A stretch of DNA of 33,694 nt, taken from contig JAUNAG010000011.1 in assembly GCA_030527685.1 (NCBI GenBank), forward strand, positions 1 to 33,694, given 5' to 3'. Below the pieces are notes generated by a model. That model did no database searches and was not told the DNA's origin. It saw only the letters and a program-made list of their open reading frames with translations. Of this stretch, positions 1 through 8,407 are shown one piece after another. Position 1 is the stretch's first letter. The number at the start of each line of letters is the position of its first letter. The DNA comes from Lachnospiraceae bacterium (GTDB lineage Bacteria; Bacillota; Clostridia; Lachnospirales; Lachnospiraceae). The position numbers were made by a program, and so were the translations under genes.

Positions 1-14
1 GCATGTCCGTAAGC

Positions 15-1088
15 TTATGCTTCAAACAGCCCTTTCTCCTTCAGGAAACTCTTAAGTGCCTCGCCGAGTGCCTCCATCTCCCGGTCGGTTCCGATCGTGA
101 TGCGGAGATACCGGTTAATTCTCGGCTTGCCCCACCATCTGACAAAGATGTTCTTCGATTTCAGATAGTCGAAGATCTCCTTTGCATCGACCTGCGGATG
201 TGTTGCAAAGACAAAGTTCGCAGATGAATCACGGAGTTCAAAGCCCAGATCGCGAAGCATCTTTGTGGCACGCTCTCTGGTTGCTCTGATCTTTGCCGTG
301 CAGGACTCAAAGTAGGCTCTGTCGCGGATTGCGGCTGCGCCTGCCTTGATTGCCGGCATATTCATGGTGTAGGAATTGAAGCTGTACTTGACATCATTCA
401 GATACTTGATCAGCTTCTCGTCTGCCATTGCACAGCCGATACGGAGTCCGGCAAGATTGCGGGACTTCGAGAAGGTCTGTGTGACAACAACATTTTTAAA
501 TTCATGAATCAGCGGCAGTGCGCTCTCACCGCCGAAGTCGATATAGGCCTCGTCGATGATGACAATGCTGTCCTGATTCGCACGGGCGATCTGTCTGATC
601 TGCTCGAGCGGCAGAAGTGCGCCTGTCGGTGCATTCGGGTTCGGGAAGATCACGCCGCCGTTTCTGCCCGTATAGTCCTCCGGACGGATATCAAAGTTCT
701 CATCCAGCGGAAGCTGTCTGTACGGGATGCGCAGCAGATCTGCCCAGACATCGTAGAAGCTGTAGGTAATATCGGGGAAGAGAATCGGATCCTCGCTGTT
801 GAAGAATGTCATGAAGCACATTGCCAGCACGTCGTCTGAACCGACGCCGACAAATACTTCTTTTTCCGAAAGACCGTAATACTCTGCAATTGCATTTACA
901 AGCTCGCTCGCAGCCGGATCCGGATAAAGGCGGAGTCTGTCTGCGTCCAGTTCCTGCAGTGCCTCTTTCACCTTCGGTGAAGGCGGATAGGGACTTTCGT
1001 TTGTATTCAGCTTGATTACGTTTGCTGCCTTCGGCTGTTCTCCCGGAACATACGGCACTACTTTGCGAATCCGATCCTCAAAACCCAT
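15..1088 (-). CDS. hisC: Histidinol-phosphate aminotransferase family protein (HisC-like)
   Basis: A 357-residue fold-type I PLP aminotransferase of the HisC family, about the usual length (350-370). HisC moves the amino group between glutamate and imidazole acetol phosphate in histidine synthesis. Visible family features are the N-terminal LNTNESPYPPSP segment, PNPNAPTG, DEAYIDF and the PLP lysine in TFSKSRNLAGLRIG. The start follows GAGGATTAAAAG. It is the last gene seen in a minus-strand run after another aminotransferase and tyrS, and no other his genes are present. HisC-family enzymes often accept aromatic amino acids, so with tyrS upstream an aromatic aminotransferase role is possible. 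Family is sure; substrate is inferred. Confidence 0.88.
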   Translation of the reverse strand: MGFEDRIRKVVPYVPGEQPKAANVIKLNTNESPYPPSPKVKEALQELDADRLRLYPDPAASELVNAIAEYYGLSEKEVFVGVGSDDVLAMCFMTFFNSEDPILFPDITYSFYDVWADLLRIPYRQLPLDENFDIRPEDYTGRNGGVIFPNPNAPTGALLPLEQIRQIARANQDSIVIIDEAYIDFGGESALPLIHEFKNVVVTQTFSKSRNLAGLRIGCAMADEKLIKYLNDVKYSFNSYTMNMPAIKAGAAAIRDRAYFESCTAKIRATRERATKMLRDLGFELRDSSANFVFATHPQVDAKEIFDYLKSKNIFVRWWGKPRINRYLRITIGTDREMEALGEALKSFLKEKGLFEA

Positions 1089-1106
1089 CTTTTAATCCTC
1101 TTTCTT

Positions 1107-1126
1107 TCCGGGGATTTCTCCCCGGA
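1107..1126 (-). other. Intercistronic hairpin, GAAA tetraloop
   Basis: A perfect 8-bp stem (TCCGGGGA/TCCCCGGA) closed by GAAA on the transcribed strand lies between the two aminotransferase genes, just before the hisC ribosome binding site. No U-tract follows, so it is not a normal intrinsic terminator. It could protect mRNA ends or mark a processing site. Confidence 0.5.
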
Positions 1127-1139
1127 TGACCATACTTTC

Positions 1140-2333
1140 TTATTTCAGTCCGTAGCTCTCTGCAACTCTCTTGAAGCCCGGAAGAGCATTTACGATTGTC
1201 TCGTAGGCAACGCAGTATGCGATGCGGACCCAGCCCTCACAGCCGAAGCTTCTGCCCGGCACGATCAGGATGCGCTCTTCGTCCTTGGCCTTAGCCACGA
1301 ATTCACGCTCATCAGCGACCGGTGACTTGATCCACATATAGAAGGCGCCGTCCGGACGTACGCACTCGAAGCCGTCCTCCTGAAGTGCGCTGTAAAGCAG
1401 CTTTCTGTTTCTGTCGTAGTAATCGACATCCGTCTTGGCATCGCAGCACTTTGCGACTACACGCTGCATCAGAGACGGCGCATTGACGTAGCCCAGAATA
1501 CGGGTTGCCACGTTGGCGGATGCGATCAGGTTCTTGCTGTCTGCAGCTTCCGTTGGGATAACGAGGTAGCCGATACGCTCACCCGGCAGGGACAGTGTCT
1601 TGCTGTAGGAAGAGCCGACAATCGTGTTGGCATAGATGGACGGAATCCACGGTACATCAATTCCGTCGAAAGCGATTTCGCGGTACGGCTCGTCGGAGAT
1701 GATGTAGATCTCTGTGCCGAATTCCTCCTGCTTCTGCAGAAGCAGATCTGCAACCTCGCGAAGAACGGATTCCGGATAGACAACACCGGTCGGGTTGTTC
1801 GGAGAGTTGATGATCAGTGCGCGTGTTCTGGCTGTGATCTTCGATGCAAGATCCTTCACATCCGGATAGAATGTTTCCGGATCTGTCGGAGACTCGATCA
1901 GAACGCCGTCATAGTTGCCTGCATAGGCACGGTACTCACCGAAATACGGTGTGACGGTAATGACTTCATCACCCGGGTTCAGAAGTGTCTTGAACATGAC
2001 ATTTAAGCCGCCGGCTGCGCCGACTGTCATGACCAGGTTCTCAGAACCGTAGTTTGTGCCGTATAAGCTGTTCAGATGTGCGGCAAGTGCTGCTCTGACA
2101 TCGTCATAGCCGGAGTTATTCATATAGCCGTGAACAAGAACCGGATCCTCTTCGTTTAAGATCTCAATGATGGCCTGCTTGACTTCTTCCGGAGCCGGTA
2201 CATTCGGGTTTCCAAGGCTGAAATCATAGACCTTGTCTGCACCGAATTCTGCCGCCATCTTCTTGCCTTCTTCGAACATCGCGCGGATTGCCGAGCTGTT
2301 CGCTACAAATCCCTGCATTTTTTTCGAAATCAT
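1140..2333 (-). CDS. Class I/II PLP-dependent aminotransferase
   Basis: About 397 residues, matching the fold-type I aspartate-aminotransferase superfamily. PLP-site motifs are visible: NSPNNPTG, SDEPYREIAFDG, the Schiff-base lysine in SSYSKTLSLPGERIGY, and a late arginine in EGWVRIAYC. The start is placed at the ATG of MISKKMQ because AAGAGG lies 8 nt upstream; an upstream in-frame ATG at 2363 has no such site. It lies between tyrS and hisC on the same strand and is probably co-transcribed. The substrate cannot be read from sequence; aspartate, alanine or aromatic amino acids are all possible. PLP aminotransferase is certain, specificity unknown. Confidence 0.88.
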   Translation of the reverse strand: MISKKMQGFVANSSAIRAMFEEGKKMAAEFGADKVYDFSLGNPNVPAPEEVKQAIIEILNEEDPVLVHGYMNNSGYDDVRAALAAHLNSLYGTNYGSENLVMTVGAAGGLNVMFKTLLNPGDEVITVTPYFGEYRAYAGNYDGVLIESPTDPETFYPDVKDLASKITARTRALIINSPNNPTGVVYPESVLREVADLLLQKQEEFGTEIYIISDEPYREIAFDGIDVPWIPSIYANTIVGSSYSKTLSLPGERIGYLVIPTEAADSKNLIASANVATRILGYVNAPSLMQRVVAKCCDAKTDVDYYDRNRKLLYSALQEDGFECVRPDGAFYMWIKSPVADEREFVAKAKDEERILIVPGRSFGCEGWVRIAYCVAYETIVNALPGFKRVAESYGLK

Positions 2334-2387
2334 CTTTTGTACCTCTTTTGCTTTTGTGTACATTCCGTCCGGGCTTTGCCGGATTGA

Positions 2388-3614
2388 TCAGTCTACGAGA
2401 ACCTTCTTGAAGTTCTTCTTGCCCTTGCTGATGACTGTTTCGCCCTTTGCAAGTTCATCCTTTGAGAGCTTTTCAAACGGATCTGTTACCTTGCGGCCGT
2501 CGATCTTGATGCTGCCGTCCTTTGTAATTGCGCGGCGTGCATCACCGTTGGATGTTGCAAGGCCTGCCTTTGTCAGCAGCTGGATGATGCCGATCTCGCC
2601 GTTCTCAAAATCACCGTCCTGCAGTGTGAAGGACGGAATCTCTGCCTGCGGGCCGCCTGCGAACAGAGCCTTTGCTGCTGCCTGTGCCTTCTCTGCTTCT
2701 TCTTCGCCGTGAACAAGGCTTGTCAGCTCCCATGCAAGGATTTCCTTTGCGCGGTTCAGCTCGCTGCCTTCCCACTTATCCATCTCGTCGATCTGCTCAA
2801 GCGGCAGGAATGTCAGCAGACGGATGCAGCGAAGGACATCTGCGTCCGGAACATTTCTCCAGTACTGGTAGAACTCGAACGGGGAAGTCTTCTTCGGATC
2901 CAGCCATACAGCACCGCTGACGGTCTTGCCCATCTTCTTGCCTTCGGAGTTCAGAAGGAGAACCTGAGTCATTGCATCAGCATCTCCGCCGTCCTTTCTG
3001 CGGATCAGCTCGGAACCTGCGAGCATGTTGCTCCACTGGTCATCGCCGCCGAACTGCAGGTTGCAGCCGTAATCCTTGTACAGTCTGTAGAAGTCATATG
3101 CCTGCATGATCATGTAGTTGAATTCGAGGAAGGTCAGACCTCTCTCCATTCTCTGCTTGTAGCACTCTGCTGTCAGCATGCGGTTGACAGAGAAGTGACG
3201 GCCGACTTCACGCAGGAAGTCTACGTAGTTCAGATCCAGCAGCCAGTCAGCGTTGTTGACCATCAGGGCCTTGCCGTCAGAGAAATCGATGAAACGGCTC
3301 ATCTGAACCTTGAAGCAGTCGATATTGTGCTGGATGTCTTCCTTTGTCAGCATCTTGCGCATATCTGTCTTGCCGGACGGATCGCCGATCATGCCAGTGC
3401 CGCCGCCGAGCAGAGCGATCGGCTTGTTGCCTGCCTGCTGCAGACGTCTCATCAGGCAGAGTGCCATAAAGTGTCCGATATGAAGGCTGTCCGCTGTCGG
3501 ATCAAAGCCGATATAGAAGACGGCCTTGCCTGTGTTGACAAGCTCTCTGATTCTGTCCTCGTCAGTTACCTGAGCGATCAGGCCTCTTCTCTGAAGTTCT
3601 TCGTAAATCTGCAT
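2388..3614 (-). CDS. tyrS: Tyrosyl-tRNA synthetase
   Basis: A 408-residue class Ic aminoacyl-tRNA synthetase that charges tRNA-Tyr with tyrosine in the cytoplasm. The HIGH signature is at 45-48 (LHIGH), the tyrosine-pocket segment is FGGDDQWSNMLAGSELIRR (about 188-206), and the KMSKS loop is KMGKT at 227-231. A C-terminal S4 RNA-binding domain spans about 345-408. Length is normal. The start follows AGGAGAAAG. No T-box leader was found upstream; the gap to the NUDIX gene is only 54 nt and holds a short hairpin, so transcription probably comes from further upstream. Confidence 0.97.
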   Translation of the reverse strand: MQIYEELQRRGLIAQVTDEDRIRELVNTGKAVFYIGFDPTADSLHIGHFMALCLMRRLQQAGNKPIALLGGGTGMIGDPSGKTDMRKMLTKEDIQHNIDCFKVQMSRFIDFSDGKALMVNNADWLLDLNYVDFLREVGRHFSVNRMLTAECYKQRMERGLTFLEFNYMIMQAYDFYRLYKDYGCNLQFGGDDQWSNMLAGSELIRRKDGGDADAMTQVLLLNSEGKKMGKTVSGAVWLDPKKTSPFEFYQYWRNVPDADVLRCIRLLTFLPLEQIDEMDKWEGSELNRAKEILAWELTSLVHGEEEAEKAQAAAKALFAGGPQAEIPSFTLQDGDFENGEIGIIQLLTKAGLATSNGDARRAITKDGSIKIDGRKVTDPFEKLSKDELAKGETVISKGKKNFKKVLVD

Positions 3615-3634
3615 CTTTCTCCTCCTAAACTATC

Positions 3635-3653
3635 GTGTCCGTACGGCGGACAC
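3635..3653 (-). other. Short hairpin upstream of tyrS
   Basis: A 7-bp stem (GTGTCCG/CGGACAC) with a 5-nt loop sits about 20 nt before the tyrS start, after the NUDIX stop codon. There is no U-tract. Function unknown. Confidence 0.35.
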
Positions 3654-3668
3654 TGCCTTTATATGATA

Positions 3669-4277
3669 TCACACGTTCAAGAAATCGAACGGCTTTTCAT
3701 CGTGTATAAAATGCATCAGCTGGTATGCACAGTTCCCGGCGATACGCTCTTCCTTCAGAATGCGTCTTGCCTCTTCCTTGTCAGCCAGGACTACCTCGAT
3801 CTCCTCGGTATCCTCGAGATGCTGGTCGCGGATGTCGCCTTCGGCGTATCCGTAAACCATGGAGCAGGCCTCGTCCGTCATGCCGTCTGTCATATAGTAC
3901 GGTCTGGTGTACATCGGATCTGCCGGCACCGGTGTCAGGTGAAGGCCGGTTTCCTCGTAGACCTCGCGAATGGCGGCTTCTGTATAATCCTCTCCCGGCT
4001 CTACAAGGCCGGCCGGAAACTCGTAGATATACTGACCGATCGGCCAGCGGAACTGTCTGATCAGAAGAATCCTGTCATGCTGCTCACCGCACAGAACGTA
4101 CATCGCAACGCCGTCTGCTCTGGTCTCTCCTCTTTTCAGCTCCAGCTCATCAATTGTTTTTGCGCGGGAGGACAGGTAGTAACGTCCCTCGCCTCCTGTT
4201 TTCTTAATCGTCTTCAGCTCAAAGAAATTCAGGAATTTTGTCTGTGTATGCTGTGTAATTTCTTTAATTGTTCCCAT
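3669..4277 (-). CDS. NUDIX hydrolase
   Basis: A 202-residue NUDIX hydrolase. The full Nudix box G-x5-E-x7-R-E-V-x-E-E-x-G is at residues 90-111 and binds Mg2+ for diphosphate hydrolysis. The preceding IRQFRWPIGQYIYEFPAG resembles the ADP-ribose/nucleotide-sugar pyrophosphatase subgroup, which is the likeliest substrate class. Only 10 nt separate it from the L,D-transpeptidase gene upstream, with AGAGGTG as ribosome binding site, so the two are almost certainly in one transcript. Family is firm; substrate is inference. Confidence 0.9.
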   Translation of the reverse strand: MGTIKEITQHTQTKFLNFFELKTIKKTGGEGRYYLSSRAKTIDELELKRGETRADGVAMYVLCGEQHDRILLIRQFRWPIGQYIYEFPAGLVEPGEDYTEAAIREVYEETGLHLTPVPADPMYTRPYYMTDGMTDEACSMVYGYAEGDIRDQHLEDTEEIEVVLADKEEARRILKEERIAGNCAYQLMHFIHDEKPFDFLNV

Positions 4278-4287
4278 GTTTCACCTC

Positions 4288-5790
4288 TTACGATGCGGTC
4301 GAGGATGTTTCTGATGAAGCAGGTTTTTCGTAAACACTCTCATCGTAAACATCGCCGTAAATCACGACGGCCTCGCCGACCTCAACATTTGCATAAACGG
4401 AAGACATCACCCACGGCGGCACGTTGACGCAGCCGTGTGAACCGTTGTACTTCCAGATGCTGCCTCCGAACTCCTCTCTCCAGGATGCATCGTGCAGTCC
4501 TTCTCCGCCGTTGAACTTGACCCAGTAATTGACCTCTGTTTCATAACCTTCGACTGCGATATCGCCGAGAACGACGTGCTCTGCCATCGATTTGATGCTG
4601 TAGCAGCCAAGATAGGTGATTCGTCCGTAGACCGGAAGTCCGGATACAATCTCTGTCTCCACGACAACCTCGCCATCCTTCCAGACCCACATGTACTGCT
4701 CCTGCAGATCGATCTCGACATACGTATTGCCGAGTCCGCCGTTGAAATCAAACAGCGGCTTGTGCCAGTAGGTCAGTTCATAGTAGCCGGTCTCACCGTT
4801 GCTGAGTCTGGTATAGATCTCCTCCAGCGCTTCCTCGTCATTGAGCTCATAGCCGTAATCGCTCTCCGGATCCAGGAGAATGTCTTTTCCGGAATGGGTA
4901 GTGAAGTGTGAGGTCTTGCGATAGGTATCGTACTCATACTTCCACTCTGCGATCATGCCTGCCACCGCATTGCGGGAAAGTGTCACGCTCTCACCGTCAT
5001 CCGAGAGAAGCTTTGCAATTGCCGGACCGTCCAGAACGATGTCCTGTCCGTCCACACGGTAGGTCAGACCTGCCGAAGCAAGAAGTGCGTTCCACTCATC
5101 CATGCGCTTCTTCAGATTTTCATTGTCGCTGAACACGGTCGGCTGTACTGCATAAGGTGTCAGATCGACTGTCCTGCGGCCGTTCCGGACCGCTTCCCGG
5201 ATTGCCTCTGCGGCAGCTTCGGTATCCAGCTTCGAGCCGGGCTGCTCTGTCACAATCTGTCTTGTCCCGTCCTCCATCTGCGTCAGGTACGCGTCAACCG
5301 GATCTGTCATATTATCCGGATTCATCATGGCAAGTGAAGAAATAGCGTTATTCAGAGCCTCCTCATCGAACTGCATCCGGACATCGATGATGTAACGCTT
5401 CTGGACCAGATTGCCCGCCGGCCAGCCGAGCGGGTGCTGGGCCCGGATGCATTTTTTAACAGCGGGAGCATCAATGACGGAGAGGGAAAGTCCTTCCCCG
5501 CTGATAACTTCCTGCGTATCCAGCGGACCGTTGATGGTCAGACTGTAGGAATCTGCGGTCGGCTTCAGTGCCTCCGAAGCCTTTTTCCAGGTCATTCCTC
5601 CGACCTGAACGCCGTTGATCTCTGTTTTTGCTTCCAGGTGTATAAAGTAACGAATTGATACAAGAAGGTACAGCAGCAGCAATGCCGCAACAGCTCCCAG
5701 AGCCATGCGCTGACGCCGTACCAGCCGGAGGCGCTCCTCTTTTGTCATCCTTTTGCCGGATTGTCCTCCGCGTGGTGCAATATTATTCAT
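4288..5790 (-). CDS. L,D-transpeptidase with N-terminal membrane anchor (YkuD domain)
   Basis: A 500-residue cell-wall enzyme. A basic N-terminus is followed by one membrane segment at about 29-50, so the bulk lies outside the cell. The middle (about 55-340) resembles the peptidoglycan-binding_4/VanW-associated repeats often found before YkuD domains. The C-terminal YkuD domain has the catalytic SHGC motif at 451-454 with a conserved histidine at about 433 (LHDASW). Such enzymes make 3-3 peptidoglycan cross-links or attach proteins. A short Ser/Thr tail ends the protein. It is co-directional with the M20 peptidase gene (37 nt) and the NUDIX gene (10 nt). Confidence 0.92.
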   Translation of the reverse strand: MNNIAPRGGQSGKRMTKEERLRLVRRQRMALGAVAALLLLYLLVSIRYFIHLEAKTEINGVQVGGMTWKKASEALKPTADSYSLTINGPLDTQEVISGEGLSLSVIDAPAVKKCIRAQHPLGWPAGNLVQKRYIIDVRMQFDEEALNNAISSLAMMNPDNMTDPVDAYLTQMEDGTRQIVTEQPGSKLDTEAAAEAIREAVRNGRRTVDLTPYAVQPTVFSDNENLKKRMDEWNALLASAGLTYRVDGQDIVLDGPAIAKLLSDDGESVTLSRNAVAGMIAEWKYEYDTYRKTSHFTTHSGKDILLDPESDYGYELNDEEALEEIYTRLSNGETGYYELTYWHKPLFDFNGGLGNTYVEIDLQEQYMWVWKDGEVVVETEIVSGLPVYGRITYLGCYSIKSMAEHVVLGDIAVEGYETEVNYWVKFNGGEGLHDASWREEFGGSIWKYNGSHGCVNVPPWVMSSVYANVEVGEAVVIYGDVYDESVYEKPASSETSSTAS

Positions 5791-5827
5791 GCAGAAGTCC
5801 TTTCAACTTCAATCTATATCAGTGTTA

Positions 5828-7159
5828 TCAAAGTGTCATGATCAGCTTCAGATAAAAGTAAACTGTTTTCATCAGAACATCTGCATCAATCGCTTCATCA
5901 ATTCCGTGGACAGTGGCTCTGTCTTCCTTCGACATAATCATCGGAGAGAACCTGTAAACATGATTCGATATCTCCGCATAAAATCTTGCGTCTGTTCCGC
6001 CGTTCAGCTGATACGGTGCCACCACGGTATCAGGCCATACTCTGCGGACCACGGATGTCAGATTCTCCCATTCCGGGCAGTCGATCTCCGAAACCGGAGA
6101 CGGATCGCTTCCTGTAATCAGATCCACACGGATCTGCGGATCATGAATCACCTTCTCCAGATATTTGCGTGCGGATTCCACCGTATCGCCCTCCAGAAGG
6201 CGAACGTTGACGCCGAGTGCCGCACTGGTCGGCAGGACGTTCAGTGAGGACTGGCTGCTCATCACCGTGACAGCGGCTGTAGACCGCACCATCGCGTTGA
6301 ATGAGCCTCCGAGAACGGTTCCGCCTGCCGAGATGGCAGCGCCGAGACGTTCCGGATGGAGAAATGCAGTCCGCATCGGAAGCGGCACCTCGGGTGCCAG
6401 ATAGCGGAACATACAGGCCACGGCTGAACTGATACGCGCCGGGAACGGATGCTCCTCAATCGCCACTGCCGCGCGGGCAAGACGGCCGACTGCCGTATGC
6501 TTCGGCGGAACAGAGGCGTGTCCTCCGCTTGCAAGTTCCAGAGAGACAGCGTAGTTGGCCACACCCTTCTCTGCAATTCCAATCATGGCTGCCTGCTTTT
6601 TCACGCCGGGCACACCTTCCGGAATCACAGCTCCGCCCTCATCCAGAACAAAGGCCGGACGGACTCCTCTCTCCTTCAGAAAATGAACAATTTTACTGCA
6701 GGTCTCTCCGCAGACCTCTTCCTCTCCTCCAAAGGAAAGATAGAGATCCTGCTGCGGCACAAAGCCGTCCTCACAGAGAGCCTCTGCTGCCTCCAGAATC
6801 GCACAGAGTGTCGATTTGGTATCCAGCGTTCCTCTTCCTAAAATTTTTCCGTCCCTGTATTCGCCGCCGAACGGCTCAAAGGACCACTGCGATGCATCCG
6901 CATCTACGACATCATAATGCGCCATCAGCACGGAGGGTCTGTCGGATGACTTTCCCGGTATCCGGATCAGGATTCCGAAGTCATCAATTCCCCAGCCTTC
7001 GCCCTTCTCGAATAAGGCCGGATAACGCTCCCGTACCAGCGCTCTGAAACGCAGAAATTCCTCTCTGTCCGTCTGCGACGGATCCGTGTGTGAAATTGTC
7101 TTCAGACGGATCATATCGGAGAAATTTCTTATTATGTTCGACTTTTTCAGCTTCCTCAT
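5828..7159 (-). CDS. M20 family metallopeptidase
   Basis: A 443-residue zinc-dependent M20 peptidase of the carboxypeptidase/dipeptidase/deacylase type. Metal and catalytic positions are visible: H81 and D83 (MAHYDVVDA), D113 (GRGTLDTKS), the glutamate pair in GGEEEVCG near 146, D173 (VLDEGGA) and a late histidine in TVHGIDEA. No signal peptide is seen, so it is cytosolic, probably cleaving imported or recycled peptides. The start follows AAGGGGAG with short spacing (3 nt). It heads the minus-strand run toward ldt, nudix and tyrS. Exact substrate cannot be assigned. Confidence 0.93.
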   Translation of the reverse strand: MRKLKKSNIIRNFSDMIRLKTISHTDPSQTDREEFLRFRALVRERYPALFEKGEGWGIDDFGILIRIPGKSSDRPSVLMAHYDVVDADASQWSFEPFGGEYRDGKILGRGTLDTKSTLCAILEAAEALCEDGFVPQQDLYLSFGGEEEVCGETCSKIVHFLKERGVRPAFVLDEGGAVIPEGVPGVKKQAAMIGIAEKGVANYAVSLELASGGHASVPPKHTAVGRLARAAVAIEEHPFPARISSAVACMFRYLAPEVPLPMRTAFLHPERLGAAISAGGTVLGGSFNAMVRSTAAVTVMSSQSSLNVLPTSAALGVNVRLLEGDTVESARKYLEKVIHDPQIRVDLITGSDPSPVSEIDCPEWENLTSVVRRVWPDTVVAPYQLNGGTDARFYAEISNHVYRFSPMIMSKEDRATVHGIDEAIDADVLMKTVYFYLKLIMTL

Positions 7160-7210
7160 AAACTCCCCTTGCTCACTCCGGAAACTACTATATATATCAT
7201 CGATAAGTAT

Positions 7211-7258
7211 TCAGAGTATACGGTACTGATTTCTCCCGCAACTGTCAAGCATTTTCAC
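7211..7258 (-). CDS. Possible 15-codon leader ORF before the M20 gene
   Basis: A GTG-started ORF of 15 codons (peptide MKMLDSCGRNQYRIL) lies 51 nt upstream of the M20 start. A perfect AAGGAGG (7267-7273) is 8 nt before the GTG, a better site than those of many real genes here. It could be a leader peptide or small protein, or chance. The peptide has no obvious run of one amino acid that would indicate classical attenuation. No homology can be claimed. Confidence 0.3.
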   Translation of the reverse strand: MKMLDSCGRNQYRIL

Positions 7259-7329
7259 TGTCCTGACCTCCTTCCGTGCCTTTACCGGTCCGGATGCGTT
7301 TGCCTGTTCTCTCCTGCCTCTATCTTTTC

Positions 7330-7359
7330 TTGACAGCAGACAAGTCCCTATGCTAAAAA
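7330..7359 (+). promoter_or_regulatory. Candidate sigma-A promoter of degV
   Basis: TTGACA at 7330-7335 is followed after 18 nt by an extended -10-like TGCTAAAAA (hexamer at 7354-7359). The -35 is perfect and the -10 weak. It is the best plus-strand promoter before degV. Confidence 0.45.
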
Positions 7360-7422
7360 TATAGTAGTTTTTTGAAACAGTTAATGTAGTTATCGAAACC
7401 ACATACATATAAGGAGATGTCT

Positions 7423-8313
7423 ATGAATTCTTACCTGATCTATACTGATTCAGCGGCAGATATTCCCCATCACTACTATAAAGATTATGACATTCGTATC
7501 GTGCCGATGGATTATCTTGTAGACGGTGTATCAAGTACATTCCACACAGAAGCCCCGGATCATGATGCCTTATGCGAAAAGATCTGCGAGGATCTGCGCC
7601 GCGGTGCCGATGTCCACACTTCACAGGTCACGCCGTTCCGTTTTGTGGAATACTGGACACCGATGCTTGAAGAAGGCCATGACATCCTGTATGTTGCTTT
7701 CTCCTCCGGTCTTTCCTCCACCTATAACAATGCCTGCTCTGCAGCAATGCAGCTGAAGGAAAGCTTTCCGGACCGCACGATCCGCGTCGTCGATTCCTTA
7801 GGCGCCACCTCCTCACACGGTCTGGCTGCTGCGACTGCCGCTCTGAACAGAGAGTCCGGCATGGACATCAACGCCAATGCAGACTGGCTGGAGAATCATA
7901 TCAAAAATCTTTCTCTCTTCTTCTCTGTCGGTGATCTCGATTATCTGCACAGAGGCGGCCGTGTTTCCGGTGCTGTCGCACTGATCGGCGGCAAGCTGAA
8001 TCTGAAGCCGGTCTTCATGATCGATGACGAGGGCAAGCTGAAGATGACAGGCACCGCCCGCGGAACGAATTCTGCATTTAAGAATCTGATCAAATCCACT
8101 GTGAACGGTCAGGGTGTTGAAGATGTTCCGAAGCTGATCTTCCTTGCACATGCAGCCCAGTACGACAAGGCTGAGCGTCTTGCGGAACTTCTGCGTGAAG
8201 CACTTCCCGGAACAGTCGTGGAAACAGTCTGCGAATCCCCGATTATTGCAGTCCATACAGGTCCCGAATTCTTTGCTGTCGGATGCTGGGTTCAGTCCCG
8301 CAGTGCAAAGTAA
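7423..8313 (+). CDS. DegV family fatty-acid-binding protein
   Basis: A 296-residue DegV-family protein. DegV proteins bind a fatty acid between two domains; FakB members present fatty acid to the kinase FakA. Visible features are the N-terminal YTDSAADIP, HTSQVTPFRF, FSSGLSSTYNNA, VVDSLGATSSHG and the central DLDYLHRGGRVSG typical of the family. The start is the ATG at 7423, because AAGGAG ends 6 nt before it; the in-frame ATG at 7417 directly abuts that site. No fakA gene is nearby, so acting as a FakB partner is inferred from the family only. Confidence 0.92.
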   Translation: MNSYLIYTDSAADIPHHYYKDYDIRIVPMDYLVDGVSSTFHTEAPDHDALCEKICEDLRRGADVHTSQVTPFRFVEYWTPMLEEGHDILYVAFSSGLSSTYNNACSAAMQLKESFPDRTIRVVDSLGATSSHGLAAATAALNRESGMDINANADWLENHIKNLSLFFSVGDLDYLHRGGRVSGAVALIGGKLNLKPVFMIDDEGKLKMTGTARGTNSAFKNLIKSTVNGQGVEDVPKLIFLAHAAQYDKAERLAELLREALPGTVVETVCESPIIAVHTGPEFFAVGCWVQSRSAK

Positions 8314-8338
8314 GCACCGGACTTCACCGAATCTTCAC

Positions 8339-8367
8339 TTGTCTTTGAAAAATGCAGGGGCTAAGAT
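8339..8367 (+). promoter_or_regulatory. Candidate promoter of the FKBP-like lipoprotein gene
   Basis: TTGTCT (8339-8344), 17-nt spacer, TAAGAT (8362-8367), about 40 nt before the start codon. This suggests the lipoprotein gene has its own transcript besides read-through from degV. Confidence 0.5.
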
Positions 8368-8407
8368 AAAGCTGAAACGAGACTATTTCAAAGGAGGAGT
8401 GTTATAT

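Larger units (their letters stand above)
7182..7370. repeat. 12-bp inverted repeat upstream of both divergent genes
   Basis: AAACTACTATAT at 7182-7193 and its exact complement ATATAGTAGTTT at 7359-7370. Read toward each gene, the same ATATAGTAGTTT stands upstream of the M20 gene (22 nt from its ATG) and of degV (52 nt from its ATG). This could be a shared operator or a shared -10-region element. The rest of the 7160-7422 gap contains the degV promoter candidate and a 15-codon ORF; no known riboswitch was recognised. Confidence 0.4.

Noticed and set aside
3615..3668. T-box leader upstream of tyrS
   Set aside because: The gap is 54 nt, far too short, and no T-box motif was found.
2709..4427. 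Long plus-strand open frame (572 codons) opposite tyrS and the NUDIX gene
   Set aside because: It is antisense to two genes with full catalytic motifs, has no domain pattern and an amino-acid mix typical of a shadow frame.
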